Assembly: GCA_022487055.1 (NCBI GenBank)
Contig: JAKVJJ010000016.1
Coordinates: 1-40,978, forward strand
Source of the DNA: Oscillospiraceae bacterium
Lineage (GTDB): Bacteria > Bacillota > Clostridia > Oscillospirales > Acutalibacteraceae
DNA: 40,978 nucleotides
Direction of reading: 5' to 3'
Shown here in pieces: positions 14,454-23,052 of the stretch. Position 1 is the first letter of the stretch; every line of letters starts with the position of its first letter. The notes under the pieces were generated by a model. That model was not told the origin of the DNA. It made no database searches and saw only the letters and a list, made by a program, of their open reading frames with translations. Made by a program: the position numbers and the translations under genes.

Positions 14454-15317
14454 TCACTCCTTCATCATCTGATAAACAGTTTGTTTAATAATTTCGCCCG
14501 CCGTGCGGGGAGCAACCTTTGCTGGCAGCGCAAAAGCGTGAAGCGCGCGAATGCCATGTTTTCCGGCTGCCACCATATCCACCCCGCCCGGCGCAGAGGA
14601 AAGGTCGATAAGCAGTGTACCGCATGCAAAAGCCGCAAGGACACTGTCTGTAAAAATCTCTGCCGGAACCGTATTGAAAATGATTTCATAACTGCCGCCC
14701 TGTGCCAGCTTCTCGACCGGCAAAGCATGGCATCCCATTGCCTCTATGTGTGCGGCGGTCACTGCTCTGCGGTAAGTTGCTGTGACATCTGCCCCCAGCG
14801 CACGCAATCTGGGCGCAAGCTGACTGCCTATCCGGCCAGCACCGGCAATCAGGCACCGACTGCCGTTTATCGTGCCCGCATATTCCCGCATGGCATAGGC
14901 AATCGCGCCCTCTGCCGTTACTGCTGCATTGCGGACTGCAAAATCCTCACGGACACTGTAGTCCCGAATCTGCAGGTCTGCCATTTGCGGGCAGGCCTGC
15001 AGAGCGCGCGCCACTTTCCCTCCAAAAATCATATGTCCTTTAAGCTGCTGTGCCAAAGTATCATTTAACGGAATCTGCTTCTGTGCAAATTCTGCTTTCA
15101 ATGTTCTCCCATCCGCTGTCACAGGCAGGGGAAGCAGCAGTTTGTCACAAACCTCTGTCGTTTCCTGCAGGTCTGCTTTCTGCACCTGTCCTGTAAATTC
15201 CGCATTCTCAAATCCACAGGCGAGCACCCGAAATCCGTCCGCCGCGATTGACTCCGCCAGTGCCAGCTGCCGCCGGTCACCGCCGATTATCCCAAAGCCG
15301 CTGCTGTCCAATACCAT
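14454..15317 (-). CDS. dpaA: Dipicolinate synthase subunit A
   Basis: 287 residues. The N-terminus FGIIGGDRRQLALAESIA is characteristic of DpaA/SpoVFA. A Rossmann nucleotide-binding motif, CLIAGAGRIGSQLAPRLRAL, lies near residue 155, and the C-terminal part holds LIDLSSAPGGVDM. Together with DpaB it oxidises dihydrodipicolinate to dipicolinic acid in the mother cell for uptake by the forespore. GGAGGT at 15326-15331 precedes the start. A sigma-K-like promoter lies just upstream. DpaA itself is intact, but its partner dpaB directly downstream is interrupted, so enzyme activity would depend on rearrangement of dpaB. Confidence 0.93.
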   Translation of the reverse strand: MVLDSSGFGIIGGDRRQLALAESIAADGFRVLACGFENAEFTGQVQKADLQETTEVCDKLLLPLPVTADGRTLKAEFAQKQIPLNDTLAQQLKGHMIFGGKVARALQACPQMADLQIRDYSVREDFAVRNAAVTAEGAIAYAMREYAGTINGSRCLIAGAGRIGSQLAPRLRALGADVTATYRRAVTAAHIEAMGCHALPVEKLAQGGSYEIIFNTVPAEIFTDSVLAAFACGTLLIDLSSAPGGVDMVAAGKHGIRALHAFALPAKVAPRTAGEIIKQTVYQMMKE

Positions 15318-15344
15318 AACTGTTTACCTCCAAAATTTCTGTAC

Positions 15345-15374
15345 CATACTATGGGAAATTAAGAAATGATGTTC
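15345..15374 (-). promoter_or_regulatory. Sigma-K-like promoter of dpaA
   Basis: Minus strand: AC at 15371-15372 (context GAACATC), a 17-base spacer, then CATAGTATG at 15345-15353, close to the sigma-K pattern AC-N16/17-CATANNNTA. The predicted transcript start lies a few bases before the dpaA ribosome binding site. In Bacillus the spoVF operon is sigma-K controlled. Confidence 0.45.
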
Positions 15375-15414
15375 CCCGCCGCATCATAAATCCAACCCAT
15401 TTTGCAGGTATATC

Positions 15415-15443
15415 TTGCATTTGGACTGAAAATTGATTATGAT
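15415..15443 (+). promoter_or_regulatory. Sigma-A promoter of murC
   Basis: TTGCAT (15415-15420), 17-base spacer, TATGAT (15438-15443), about 70 bases upstream of the murC start. Confidence 0.6.
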
Positions 15444-15512
15444 AAGAAATGGCTGTTTCTAAAAGCAGTCGGTACCATTCGGTGTTTTTGAATAAAAGGA
15501 GTTGTCCTGTTT

Positions 15513-16892
15513 ATGAGTGATATTTTGTCCCGCGTTAAAAAAGTGCATTTTGTTGGTATCGGTGGCAGTGGAATGTGTCCTATTGCTGAAATTCTGATTC
15601 ACCGCGGCTATGAAGTTTCCGGCTCCGACAATGCCGAGTCAGACACCCTGCAGCGCATCAAATCCTATGGCATTCCGGTTAATATGGGCCAGCGCGCTGA
15701 AAATGTACAAGGCAAGGAACTGGTTGTCTATTCCGCAGCAATCAAACCAAATAATCCGGAACTGGTTGCTGCAAAGGAATTGGGCATTCCCTGCATTGAG
15801 CGCAGCGTTATGCTCGGCATGGTGACCAGCCGCTATTCCAAGAGCATCTGTGTTTCCGGCACACACGGCAAAACCACCACAACCGGCCTCATCACTTCTG
15901 TCCTGCTGGACGCGGGTGCAGACCCCTCCGCTGTCATTGGCGGCAAGCTGCCTAGTATCGGCACCAACGGACGCGCCGGTTCCTCCGACAAAATTGTTGT
16001 GGAATCCTGTGAATATGTTGACACCTTCCTGCAGCTTCACCCTTATCTTGCCGTTATCCTGAATATTGACGCCGACCATCTGGATTACTTTAAAACAGTA
16101 GACAACATTATCCGCTCATTTCGTCAGTTTGCGAAACAGACTTCCGGCATCCTTGTGGTCAACAGCGACGATGCCAACACCATGAAAGCCATTGAAGGAC
16201 TGCACCACGCCAAAATTATTACCTTTGGCAGAGGCGAAAACTGCACATATCGCGCTGTTAATATTGCGGATACCAAGCAGGCACGCGAAAACTTTGATAT
16301 TCAGAAAGACGGCAAAGTTCTCTGCAATGTCACCCTCTCCATCCCCGGCAAACACAATATTTATAACGCGCTTGCCGCCTTTGCCGTATGTGACACCATG
16401 GGTATTCCGGTGGAGCAGATTCAAAAAAGCCTGCACACTTTCGCCGGCGTACACCGCCGCTTTGAGATGCTTGGCAAATATGAAGGCGTCACCATTGCTG
16501 ATGACTTCGCACATCATCCCACAGAGCTGACAGCCACACTCACAGCCGCCATGCAGATGGGTTTCCATGAAGTCTGGGCCATCTTCCAGCCGCATACTTA
16601 CAGCCGCACCGCCATGCTGCTGGATGGTTTTGCAAAGGCACTGACAATTCCAGACCATGTTGTGGTATCGGAAATTCTCGCTGTGCGTGAAACAAACACT
16701 TACAACATTTACGCAGAGGATCTAGTCAAAAAAGTGCCAAACGCCGTTTACCGCAAAACCTTCCCGGAAATTGCGGACTATGTTATGGAACACGCAAAGT
16801 CGGGCGACCTCATCTTGACAATGGGCGGCGGCAATGTTTATCAATGTGCCAACATGATTGTTGAACGCTATAAGGCACGCGAAAAAGAATAA
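15513..16892 (+). CDS. murC: UDP-N-acetylmuramate--L-alanine ligase
   Basis: 459 residues, normal for MurC. The N-terminal UDP-binding motif is VKKVHFVGIGGSGMCPIAEI. The ATP loop GTHGKTTTTGLI lies near residue 115. Mur ligase motifs HPYLAVILNIDADHLDYF, SIPGKHNIYNALAA and GVHRRFEML follow, and the C-terminal DDFAHHPTEL and FQPHTYSRT are MurC-specific. It adds the first amino acid, L-alanine, to UDP-N-acetylmuramate in the cytosol. AAAGGAG at about 15496-15502 precedes the ATG. It is monocistronic here, under its own promoter, and convergent with the MreB-family gene. Confidence 0.97.
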   Translation: MSDILSRVKKVHFVGIGGSGMCPIAEILIHRGYEVSGSDNAESDTLQRIKSYGIPVNMGQRAENVQGKELVVYSAAIKPNNPELVAAKELGIPCIERSVMLGMVTSRYSKSICVSGTHGKTTTTGLITSVLLDAGADPSAVIGGKLPSIGTNGRAGSSDKIVVESCEYVDTFLQLHPYLAVILNIDADHLDYFKTVDNIIRSFRQFAKQTSGILVVNSDDANTMKAIEGLHHAKIITFGRGENCTYRAVNIADTKQARENFDIQKDGKVLCNVTLSIPGKHNIYNALAAFAVCDTMGIPVEQIQKSLHTFAGVHRRFEMLGKYEGVTIADDFAHHPTELTATLTAAMQMGFHEVWAIFQPHTYSRTAMLLDGFAKALTIPDHVVVSEILAVRETNTYNIYAEDLVKKVPNAVYRKTFPEIADYVMEHAKSGDLILTMGGGNVYQCANMIVERYKAREKE

Positions 16893-16907
16893 AATAAATT
16901 TGCATAA

Positions 16908-16948
16908 AAAACAACCGATGCAGAAAAATTCTCTGCATCGGTTGTTTT
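16908..16948. terminator. Bidirectional terminator between murC and the MreB-family gene
   Basis: A 17-bp perfect inverted repeat (16908-16924 against 16932-16948, core CAACCGATGCAGA) with a 7-base loop and A/T runs on both sides, between convergent genes. Confidence 0.9.
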
Positions 16949-16956
16949 ATTATTTT

Positions 16957-17994
16957 TTAATAGACAGCGCTAAGCGGATTGATAACGCCGTATTCCTTGT
17001 TTTCCGCATCATCCATATACTTAATAGCCTTGCCTGCACCCAGTGCAACGCAAATGTCCGAATCCTCCGCCACATGCACCGGCATCTTCACTTTGTCCGC
17101 AATATATTGACTCAAACCATAAAGCTTGGCGGAACCGCCCGTCATAACAATGCCGTCCACATAAATATCACCCAAAAGTTCCGGCGGTGTCTTTTCCAGC
17201 ATCTCCTGCAAAACACGCGCAATATCCACAGCAGGATCCAACATTGGAGTCACCAGTTCCTCACTGGTGACATCCACCCATGCCGGCAGCCCGGTGTCAG
17301 CGTCCCGCCCCTTAATACGGCAGGTGAGCGGTTCTGCACGCTCCATAACGCCACCGGCTGCCACTTTGCAGCTTTCTGCCATACGATCTCCGATAATTAA
17401 ATCGTATTTGTTGCGCACATAGCGGATAATCGCCTGGTCAAAAGCAAATCCGGCTGTCTTAATCGACCGCGCAATGGAAAGGCCGCCCAGAGAAATCACA
17501 CCCATATCCGTTGCACCAGCACCCACATCAATAACCAGCGAACCATGCGGATTGGCAACATCCACACCGGCACCCATTGCCGCCGCGACCGGTTCATCAA
17601 TGGAATACACCCGGCGCACGCGGGCACGGCTCACCGAATTTACGATTGCACGCCGCTCCACCCCAGTAATCTGGCAAGGCAGACTGACCACAGCACGCGG
17701 CATGATATGTGTGTGCATAATTTTGCTGTCGCCAAGCTGCTGAATATAATAATTTACCATATAACGTGCCAATTCGAAATTGGAAATAACGCCCATTGTC
17801 AGCGGGTGTATCACTTTAACTTTATCGCTGGTGCGCCCAAGCATTTCAAAGGCTTTGCTGCCGATTGCCAACACTTCATCCGTTGTCGCGCGAACTGCCA
17901 CAACTGCAGGCTCATTCACCACCATGCCCTTGCCCTCAACATAAACCTTGATTGCATATGTACCAAGGTCTATGGCAATATCGGTTCCGAGCAC
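16957..17994 (-). CDS. MreB/Mbl-family actin-like cell-shape protein (divergent)
   Basis: 345 residues from a GTG at 17994, the only in-frame start after an upstream stop. Actin-fold motifs are present: phosphate 1 IAIDLGTYAIKVYVEGKG, connect 1 SIDEPVAAAMGAGVDV, phosphate 2 LVIDVGAGATDMGVISLGG and the adenosine motif IVMTGGSAKLYGL. The phosphate 2 loop reads DVGAGAT where MreB normally has DIGGGTT, and the usual AEEIKIEIG segment reads MAESCKVAAGG. It is therefore a diverged paralogue, perhaps used in a particular growth or sporulation phase. It stands alone, without mreCD. It would polymerise on the membrane and guide wall synthesis. Confidence 0.88.
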   Translation of the reverse strand: MLGTDIAIDLGTYAIKVYVEGKGMVVNEPAVVAVRATTDEVLAIGSKAFEMLGRTSDKVKVIHPLTMGVISNFELARYMVNYYIQQLGDSKIMHTHIMPRAVVSLPCQITGVERRAIVNSVSRARVRRVYSIDEPVAAAMGAGVDVANPHGSLVIDVGAGATDMGVISLGGLSIARSIKTAGFAFDQAIIRYVRNKYDLIIGDRMAESCKVAAGGVMERAEPLTCRIKGRDADTGLPAWVDVTSEELVTPMLDPAVDIARVLQEMLEKTPPELLGDIYVDGIVMTGGSAKLYGLSQYIADKVKMPVHVAEDSDICVALGAGKAIKYMDDAENKEYGVINPLSAVY

Positions 17995-18042
17995 ATAACC
18001 ACATCCATTCTGTAATTTTTACGAAACTCCATAGCAACCGCA

Positions 18043-18089
18043 TTCCCTGCCGCAGTGCCAAGGAACAGGCCCCGTCTGCAGGCAGGGAA
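18043..18089. other. Stem-loop between the MreB-family gene and comF
   Basis: TTCCCTGCC-g-CAG (18043-18055) pairs with CTG-ca-GGCAGGGAA (18076-18089). It lacks a T run on either strand, so it is a weak terminator or an RNA structure in the MreB-family leader. Nothing else recognisable lies in 17995-18155. Confidence 0.4.
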
Positions 18090-18155
18090 AGCGGAAAACG
18101 AATTCTTAAAATGTTTATAAGATTATTATAATCTCATTTCATAATATTTTCAATC

Positions 18156-18815
18156 CTAATCTGTCGCTTTCTCCGGCACGGAAGAAGCCGCCGCTGCACA
18201 GACAACCTGAACCGCCCCAGCATTCAAAAGTTGCTGTGTGCATTCGGACAAAGTGGCACCTGTCGTAACAATGTCATCCACCAACAGAAGCTTTAGTCCT
18301 GCAGCACACGGCAATGCACAATAAGCACCCCGCACATTCTTCCGGCGTTCCTCTGCTGTCAGCCTGTGCTGAATGCGGTTGTGCCGCACTTTGCGCAGGC
18401 AGTTCCGATAGGGAAGGTGCAGTTCCCGGGCAGCCGATTTTGCGATTAGAATGCTTTGATTATAGCCGCGCCGCATTTGATGCAGCCGTGTCATTGGCAC
18501 GGCTGTGACCGCATCAAATGTCATATCCGGCAGCCTCTCCCGCACTATCTTTGCCACACTTTTTCCAAAAAATGTGCAGATGGACGGTTCTTCCTTAAAT
18601 TTCATGCGAAGAATTGCCTGCCGAACAACACCCTGATACCAGTAAGCCGCATAACAGCAGACAGACATCTGCTCTTTCAGAGGCATCGGCCGGATAAGAT
18701 TGTCTATTTCTATACTGCTGCAGTCTTGACAGGTCGTTTCGTCGCTGGAAATCACCGTGCCGCAGAAAGGGCATCGCGACGGAAACAGGATATTCAGCAA
18801 CCACTCACGGTTCAT
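18156..18815 (-). CDS. comF: ComF-family phosphoribosyltransferase-like protein
   Basis: 219 residues from ATG 18815; a TTG two codons earlier is possible, with AGGAGAGG upstream of both. An N-terminal zinc ribbon with two Cys pairs (CPFCG; CQDC) is followed by the ComF core MRRGYNQSILIAKSAA, NRIQHRLTAEERRKNVRGAY, and the phosphoribosyltransferase loop LLLVDDIVTTGATLSEC near residue 185. ComF homologues take part in DNA uptake or intracellular ssDNA handling, interacting with helicase partners. It overlaps the end of recD2 by 11 bases, so helicase and ComF are probably co-translated, as in several clostridia. Confidence 0.9.
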   Translation of the reverse strand: MNREWLLNILFPSRCPFCGTVISSDETTCQDCSSIEIDNLIRPMPLKEQMSVCCYAAYWYQGVVRQAILRMKFKEEPSICTFFGKSVAKIVRERLPDMTFDAVTAVPMTRLHQMRRGYNQSILIAKSAARELHLPYRNCLRKVRHNRIQHRLTAEERRKNVRGAYCALPCAAGLKLLLVDDIVTTGATLSECTQQLLNAGAVQVVCAAAASSVPEKATD

Positions 18816-21027
18816 TTTCAAACACAGCCTCTCCTGTCAGGAAATCCTTCAGTCCGGAGTAACGGTACATCCGGCGATTGTTCGTCACCATCAGCCGCAC
18901 TGTCTGCTGGGTGCCAACCAGAATGAGCAGATGCTTTGCACGGGTAATTGCCGTATAAAAAAGATTGCGGTAATACAGTGGCCGCGGCCCGGGATACATC
19001 GGCATCACCACCGCGGGGAACTCACTGCCCTGACTTTTGTGTACGGTCAGCGCATAGGCAAGTTCCAGCTCGGCGGCGGTTTCAAATTCATAAGTGACCG
19101 TGCGGTCGTCCATCAGCACTGACAGCACGGAAGCGCTCCGGTCAATCTGCTGAATGATGCCGATGTCGCCGTTATAAACGCCTTCGCCAGTGGTGCCGTC
19201 ACTGCGTTCCCACTCCATCGTATAATTGTTGCGCGTCTGCATGACCTTGTCGCCCTCCCGAAACAGGCTGCCGTTGATTTTCACTTCCCGCCTGCCGGCT
19301 TTGTGTGGATTCAACACATCCTGTAGCACACGATTCAGTGCACCTGTGCCAAGCTCGCCCTTTCGTGTGGGAGAAAGCACCTGTATATCCGTAAACGGCG
19401 AAAAAGAATAAGTAGCAGGCAGGCGGGTGCTGCACAGTTCCTGTATCGTCTGTGAAATTTGTTCCGGTTCCGTGCGCTGCATGAAAAAGAAATCACCGCT
19501 GTGATCATTGAGTATCGGCATTTCTCCCGCAATGATTTTGTGTGCATTGGTAACAATCAGGCTCTGCATGGACTGCCGGAAAATGTGCCGGAGCTGCACC
19601 ACCGGCAGCATTCCGGACATAATCAAATCTCCCAGCACATTACCCGGCCCCACACTGGGGAGCTGGTCACAGTCGCCCACCAGCACCAAACGGCAACCCA
19701 TTGGCAGCGCACGCAGAACAGCCTCAAACAAAAGGCTGTCCACCATCGAGAGTTCATCAATAATCAAAGCGTCGCATTCCAGCGGCTTTTGCTCATTTCG
19801 TGCAAATGTGGGACTGTCCGATTCGTCCCATTCCACCTGCAGCAGCCGATGCAGCGTCTTTGCTTCTTCCCCGGTTAATTCGCTCATTCGTTTTGCCGCG
19901 CGTCCGGTGGGAGCTGCCAGCAAAACTTTTTCACCCTTACGCTGTAAAATTCGGATGATGGCATCCAACGTGGTGGTTTTGCCTGTGCCCGGCCCGCCGG
20001 TCAGCACCAGCATCCCGTGTGACAGTGCCGCGAGGATTGCTTCCCGCTGCTCCGGCGCATAGGAAATGCCCACTTCTTTTTCAAAGTCGTTCAGTGCTTC
20101 CTCCCCACCTGCCACCGACTGACATGGATACTCCATCATCATCTGCAGCCGTGCCGCCGAAAAGACTTCCGCATGGTAAAGCTTCGGCAAATAAACGGCG
20201 CACTTATTATGGATGGTGCAAAGCAAGACGCTGCCATCCTGCTCCAACTCTCCAAAAGCCTCGTCCACCTGTTCACGCGGCAGACCAAGCATGGCAGCGG
20301 CAGTCGGCAAAAGCTTATCTTTCGGTAAATAAGTGTGTCCGTTATATAAATTATGCTGTAACACAAAGAGGATGCCTGCCCGTACACGGCTTGGGTCATC
20401 CGCCGGATGTTCCAGTGACTCCGCAATCATATCCGCACGCCGAAAGCCAAGGTCAACTTCTTCCGTACAGAGACAGTAGGGATTCTCTCGCACCCGGTCA
20501 ACGGACTCCGGCCCGTAAATACGATAAACCCGCACCGATTCCTCCGGCTGTACACCCAGTTTCTGCAAACCGAGAATAACTTCCCGTATTCCCTGCTTTT
20601 TTCGGTATTCTTCCCCCATCTGCTGTGCTTTTCGCTCTGAAATGCCGGAAATCTGTGCCAAGCGTTCCGGCTCTTTCTCCAACACCTCCAGCGTATGTTC
20701 CCCAAAAGTTTCAACCATGCGCTTTGCCATTGCCCGGCCGATGCCTTTGACCGCACCGGAAGAAAGGTACAACAAAATGGATTCTGCAGTGGATGGCTGC
20801 ATCCGCTCATAAATCTGTGCACTGAACTGCCGCCCAAAAGACGGATGTTCCGTCCATGTGCCAACAACATGAAGCTCGTCCCCCGGTTCTGCAGCAGGAA
20901 TGGAGCCGACCACAGTCGCCAGCTCCTCCCCATTGTTCAATTCCAATACTGTAAAACCGTTTTTTTCGTTTCGAAAAGTGATGCGCTCCACCGTTCCCGT
21001 CATTTCCAGCAGCATACTTTTTTCCAT
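18805..21027 (-). CDS. recD2: RecD2-type ATP-dependent 5'-3' DNA helicase
   Basis: 740 residues from ATG 21027 (GGAGG seven bases upstream; a GTG nine codons earlier is less likely). The N-terminal OB-like domain (TGTVERITFRNEKNGFTVLE) and helix-hairpin-helix region (SSGAVKGIGRAMAKRMVETF; AQISGISERKAQQM) are typical of RecD2, which lacks RecBC. Superfamily 1B motifs: Walker A GGPGTGKTTTLDAI near residue 343, APTGRAAKRMSEL, Walker B ALIIDELSMVD, GDCDQLPSVGPG, and motif VI ALTVHKSQGSEF plus LFYTAITRAK. It unwinds DNA in repair and fork maintenance. It overlaps comF downstream. Confidence 0.95.
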   Translation of the reverse strand: MEKSMLLEMTGTVERITFRNEKNGFTVLELNNGEELATVVGSIPAAEPGDELHVVGTWTEHPSFGRQFSAQIYERMQPSTAESILLYLSSGAVKGIGRAMAKRMVETFGEHTLEVLEKEPERLAQISGISERKAQQMGEEYRKKQGIREVILGLQKLGVQPEESVRVYRIYGPESVDRVRENPYCLCTEEVDLGFRRADMIAESLEHPADDPSRVRAGILFVLQHNLYNGHTYLPKDKLLPTAAAMLGLPREQVDEAFGELEQDGSVLLCTIHNKCAVYLPKLYHAEVFSAARLQMMMEYPCQSVAGGEEALNDFEKEVGISYAPEQREAILAALSHGMLVLTGGPGTGKTTTLDAIIRILQRKGEKVLLAAPTGRAAKRMSELTGEEAKTLHRLLQVEWDESDSPTFARNEQKPLECDALIIDELSMVDSLLFEAVLRALPMGCRLVLVGDCDQLPSVGPGNVLGDLIMSGMLPVVQLRHIFRQSMQSLIVTNAHKIIAGEMPILNDHSGDFFFMQRTEPEQISQTIQELCSTRLPATYSFSPFTDIQVLSPTRKGELGTGALNRVLQDVLNPHKAGRREVKINGSLFREGDKVMQTRNNYTMEWERSDGTTGEGVYNGDIGIIQQIDRSASVLSVLMDDRTVTYEFETAAELELAYALTVHKSQGSEFPAVVMPMYPGPRPLYYRNLFYTAITRAKHLLILVGTQQTVRLMVTNNRRMYRYSGLKDFLTGEAVFENEP

Positions 21028-21065
21028 CCGACTGCCTCCGCCCTGCTTCCGCACATATGTACGGC

Positions 21066-21419
21066 TTAATCAATTTTAGTATACAGCAGTTTTCCCATTT
21101 TTGCAAATACCTCCGCATTACACATCAGCACGCCCGGCTTTTTTTGGAGAAAAAGCTGACAAATCCTGCGAGTCTCCCTGTCCATGCCGTCGTCCACTAT
21201 CAGCAGTTCCTTTTTTGCATATCCGTCTGCTTCCCGCAACTTATTTTTCGCACAGCGAAGATGATACTCTGCATCCTCCCGGTGACCGGTAAAATGTAGC
21301 ACCAGCAGCAGCGTGCCTGTCTTGCTGCCGGAATGATAGAGAAGCTGCATCAGCCACTGCATCAGGCTGCACAGGCCGACTACTGCAAGCAGAACAATTA
21401 TAACCTGACCGGCTGCCAT
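21066..21419 (-). CDS. Small protein with one N-terminal membrane helix, unknown function
   Basis: 117 residues from ATG 21419 (GAGGTG six bases upstream). A transmembrane helix covers about residues 5-28 (GQVIIVLLAVVGLCSLMQWL). The rest is a compact soluble domain with LLLVLHFTGHREDAEYHLR and KKELLIVDDGMDRETRRIC, which has the look of a small Rossmann-like alpha/beta unit. I know similar membrane-anchored clostridial proteins only as uncharacterised. Its ribosome binding site lies inside the terminator stem that follows metK, so its expression may depend on read-through or its own start. It precedes recD2 by 39 bases. Confidence 0.65.
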   Translation of the reverse strand: MAAGQVIIVLLAVVGLCSLMQWLMQLLYHSGSKTGTLLLVLHFTGHREDAEYHLRCAKNKLREADGYAKKELLIVDDGMDRETRRICQLFLQKKPGVLMCNAEVFAKMGKLLYTKID

Positions 21420-21420
21420 A

Positions 21421-21458
21421 AAAATCACCTCTTTACAGTGTATGCAAAGAGGTGATTT
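21421..21458 (-). terminator. metK terminator stem overlapping the next gene's ribosome binding site
   Basis: AAATCACCTCTTT (21422-21434) and AAAGAGGTGATTT (21446-21458) form a perfect 13-bp stem. On the minus strand the stem is followed by a run of T. The second arm on the minus strand contains AGAGGTG, the ribosome binding site of the gene starting at 21419. Confidence 0.75.
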
Positions 21459-21488
21459 GTGCGTACTGAATTATCAGAAAGAAAAAAC

Positions 21489-22670
21489 TTAGGCCAATGC
21501 TTTTTTCAGCTCATCCACACGGTTGGTCTTTTCCCAGGAAACACCCAGATCTTCGCGACCCATGTGGCCATAGCTGGAAAGCTGACGATAAATCGGCTTG
21601 CGCAGGTCAAGGGTGCGGATAATTGCTGCCGGACGCAGGTCAAAGACTTTCTCCACTGCGGCGGCAAGCTGATCATTGGTATACTTGGAAGTACCAAATG
21701 TGTCTACCATGATAGACACCGGACGTGCGACGCCAATCGCGTATGCAAGCTGGACTTCGCACTTCTTTGCCAGACCTGCCGCAACAATATTCTTTGCAAC
21801 CCAGCGGGCAGCATAAGCAGCGGAACGGTCCACCTTGGTCGGGTCTTTGCCGGAGAATGCGCCGCCGCCGTGACGACCATATCCACCGTATGTATCAACG
21901 ATAATTTTGCGTCCGGTCAGACCTGAGTCACCCACAGGGCCGCCGATGACAAAACGTCCGGTCGGATTCACATAATATTTTGTATTGCTGTCCAGCCATT
22001 TTGCCGGAATGGTTGTCTTGATCACTTTTTCAACCATATCCTTGCGAATCTGCTCCAATGTCACATCTTCATCATGCTGCGTGGAGAGGACAACCGTGTC
22101 CACACGGACAGGCGTGTCACCGTCATATTCCACAGTAACCTGTGTCTTTCCATCCGGACGCAGATAAGGGATGCTGCCGTCTTTGCGCACTGCTGCCAGC
22201 TTCTTTGCCAACTTGTGTGCCAGAGAAATCGCCAGCGGCATCTTTTCCTCAGTTTCATCGCAGGCAAAGCCAAACATCATGCCCTGATCGCCCGCACCGA
22301 TGAGGTCATCCGCATCGGACGCGCCGTTTTTGACTTCATAAGATTCATTGACACCCATAGCAATATCCGGAGACTGCGCATCAATGGAAGTAAGTACGCC
22401 GCAGGTGCTGCCGTCAAAACCATAGGCAGGATTGTTGTAACCAATCTCATTCACCACGCTGCGCACAATCGACGGAATATCCACATAGCATTCGGTGGAG
22501 ATTTCGCCCATCACATGAACGACACCTGTGCAGGCCGTTACTTCACATGCCACATGAGCGTTGGCATCCTTTGACAAGATGTCGTCTAAAATTGCATCTG
22601 CAATTTGGTCGCAGACTTTGTCCGGATGCCCTTCCGTTACAGATTCAGAAGTAAAGAAATGCTTAGCCAT
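21489..22670 (-). CDS. metK: S-adenosylmethionine synthetase
   Basis: 393 residues, normal length. The N-terminus [20 protein letters not shown] carries the methionine/ATP-binding [35 protein letters not shown] and [19 protein letters not shown] are the remaining signature motifs, the last being the P-loop-like element. It makes SAM from methionine and ATP. AGGAGG precedes the ATG at 22670. A SAM-I riboswitch with terminator lies in the leader, so SAM represses its own synthesis gene. Confidence 0.98.
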   Translation of the reverse strand: MAKHFFTSESVTEGHPDKVCDQIADAILDDILSKDANAHVACEVTACTGVVHVMGEISTECYVDIPSIVRSVVNEIGYNNPAYGFDGSTCGVLTSIDAQSPDIAMGVNESYEVKNGASDADDLIGAGDQGMMFGFACDETEEKMPLAISLAHKLAKKLAAVRKDGSIPYLRPDGKTQVTVEYDGDTPVRVDTVVLSTQHDEDVTLEQIRKDMVEKVIKTTIPAKWLDSNTKYYVNPTGRFVIGGPVGDSGLTGRKIIVDTYGGYGRHGGGAFSGKDPTKVDRSAAYAARWVAKNIVAAGLAKKCEVQLAYAIGVARPVSIMVDTFGTSKYTNDQLAAAVEKVFDLRPAAIIRTLDLRKPIYRQLSSYGHMGREDLGVSWEKTNRVDELKKALA

Positions 22671-22714
22671 TAAAAAAACCTCCTAAAGAATAAATCTGCC
22701 AATAGCAGAGCGAA

Positions 22715-22870
22715 AATAAAAAAAGCGTGCCCGGTGAAATGCGGACAGCGCTTTATATCTTTCGATACCTCATCTATCGGCTTCACCGCAGGATTTAGCA
22801 CCATGTACATTGCTGTACGGGTTGCCGGGCATCATAGGGCCTGTTCCCTCCGCCACTCTTGATAAGGGTG
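22715..22870 (-). promoter_or_regulatory. SAM-I (S-box) riboswitch controlling metK
   Basis: On the minus strand the aptamer (about 22870 to 22755) begins CTTATCAAGAG, then GGAGGGA, GGCCCTATGA, GCCCGGCAACC and GGTGCTAAATCCTGC, the conserved S-box blocks in order. The expression platform is a terminator at 22715-22753: AAGCG pairs with CGCTT, an inner CCGG/CGG stem is enclosed, and T residues follow. Binding of SAM should favour termination. Confidence 0.95.
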
Positions 22871-22897
22871 ATTATTAAGTTTTTTGGTACAAGAGGC

Positions 22898-22926
22898 AGT
22901 ATAGCATAGGAGCCGAAGAAGTGTAA
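22898..22926 (-). promoter_or_regulatory. Sigma-A promoter of metK
   Basis: Minus strand TTACAC (22921-22926), 17-base spacer, TATACT (22898-22903) with an upstream TG (extended -10). It lies just before the SAM-I riboswitch. Confidence 0.65.
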
Positions 22927-22982
22927 ATAAACAAATTCGCAGATTTGTCAAAAATCGCGACATTCTGCCGCATTTACATAAA

Positions 22983-23025
22983 CGAAAAGGCGCATCCTTA
23001 ATCAAAATCTACCGGAATGCGCCTT
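22983..23025 (-). terminator. Terminator after ribU
   Basis: AAGGCGCAT (22987-22995) pairs with ATGCGCCTT (23017-23025), followed by TTTT on the minus strand, 28 bases past the ribU stop. Confidence 0.75.
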
Positions 23026-23052
23026 GTGCAAATCGCATTGGCGAAGTCCGCT

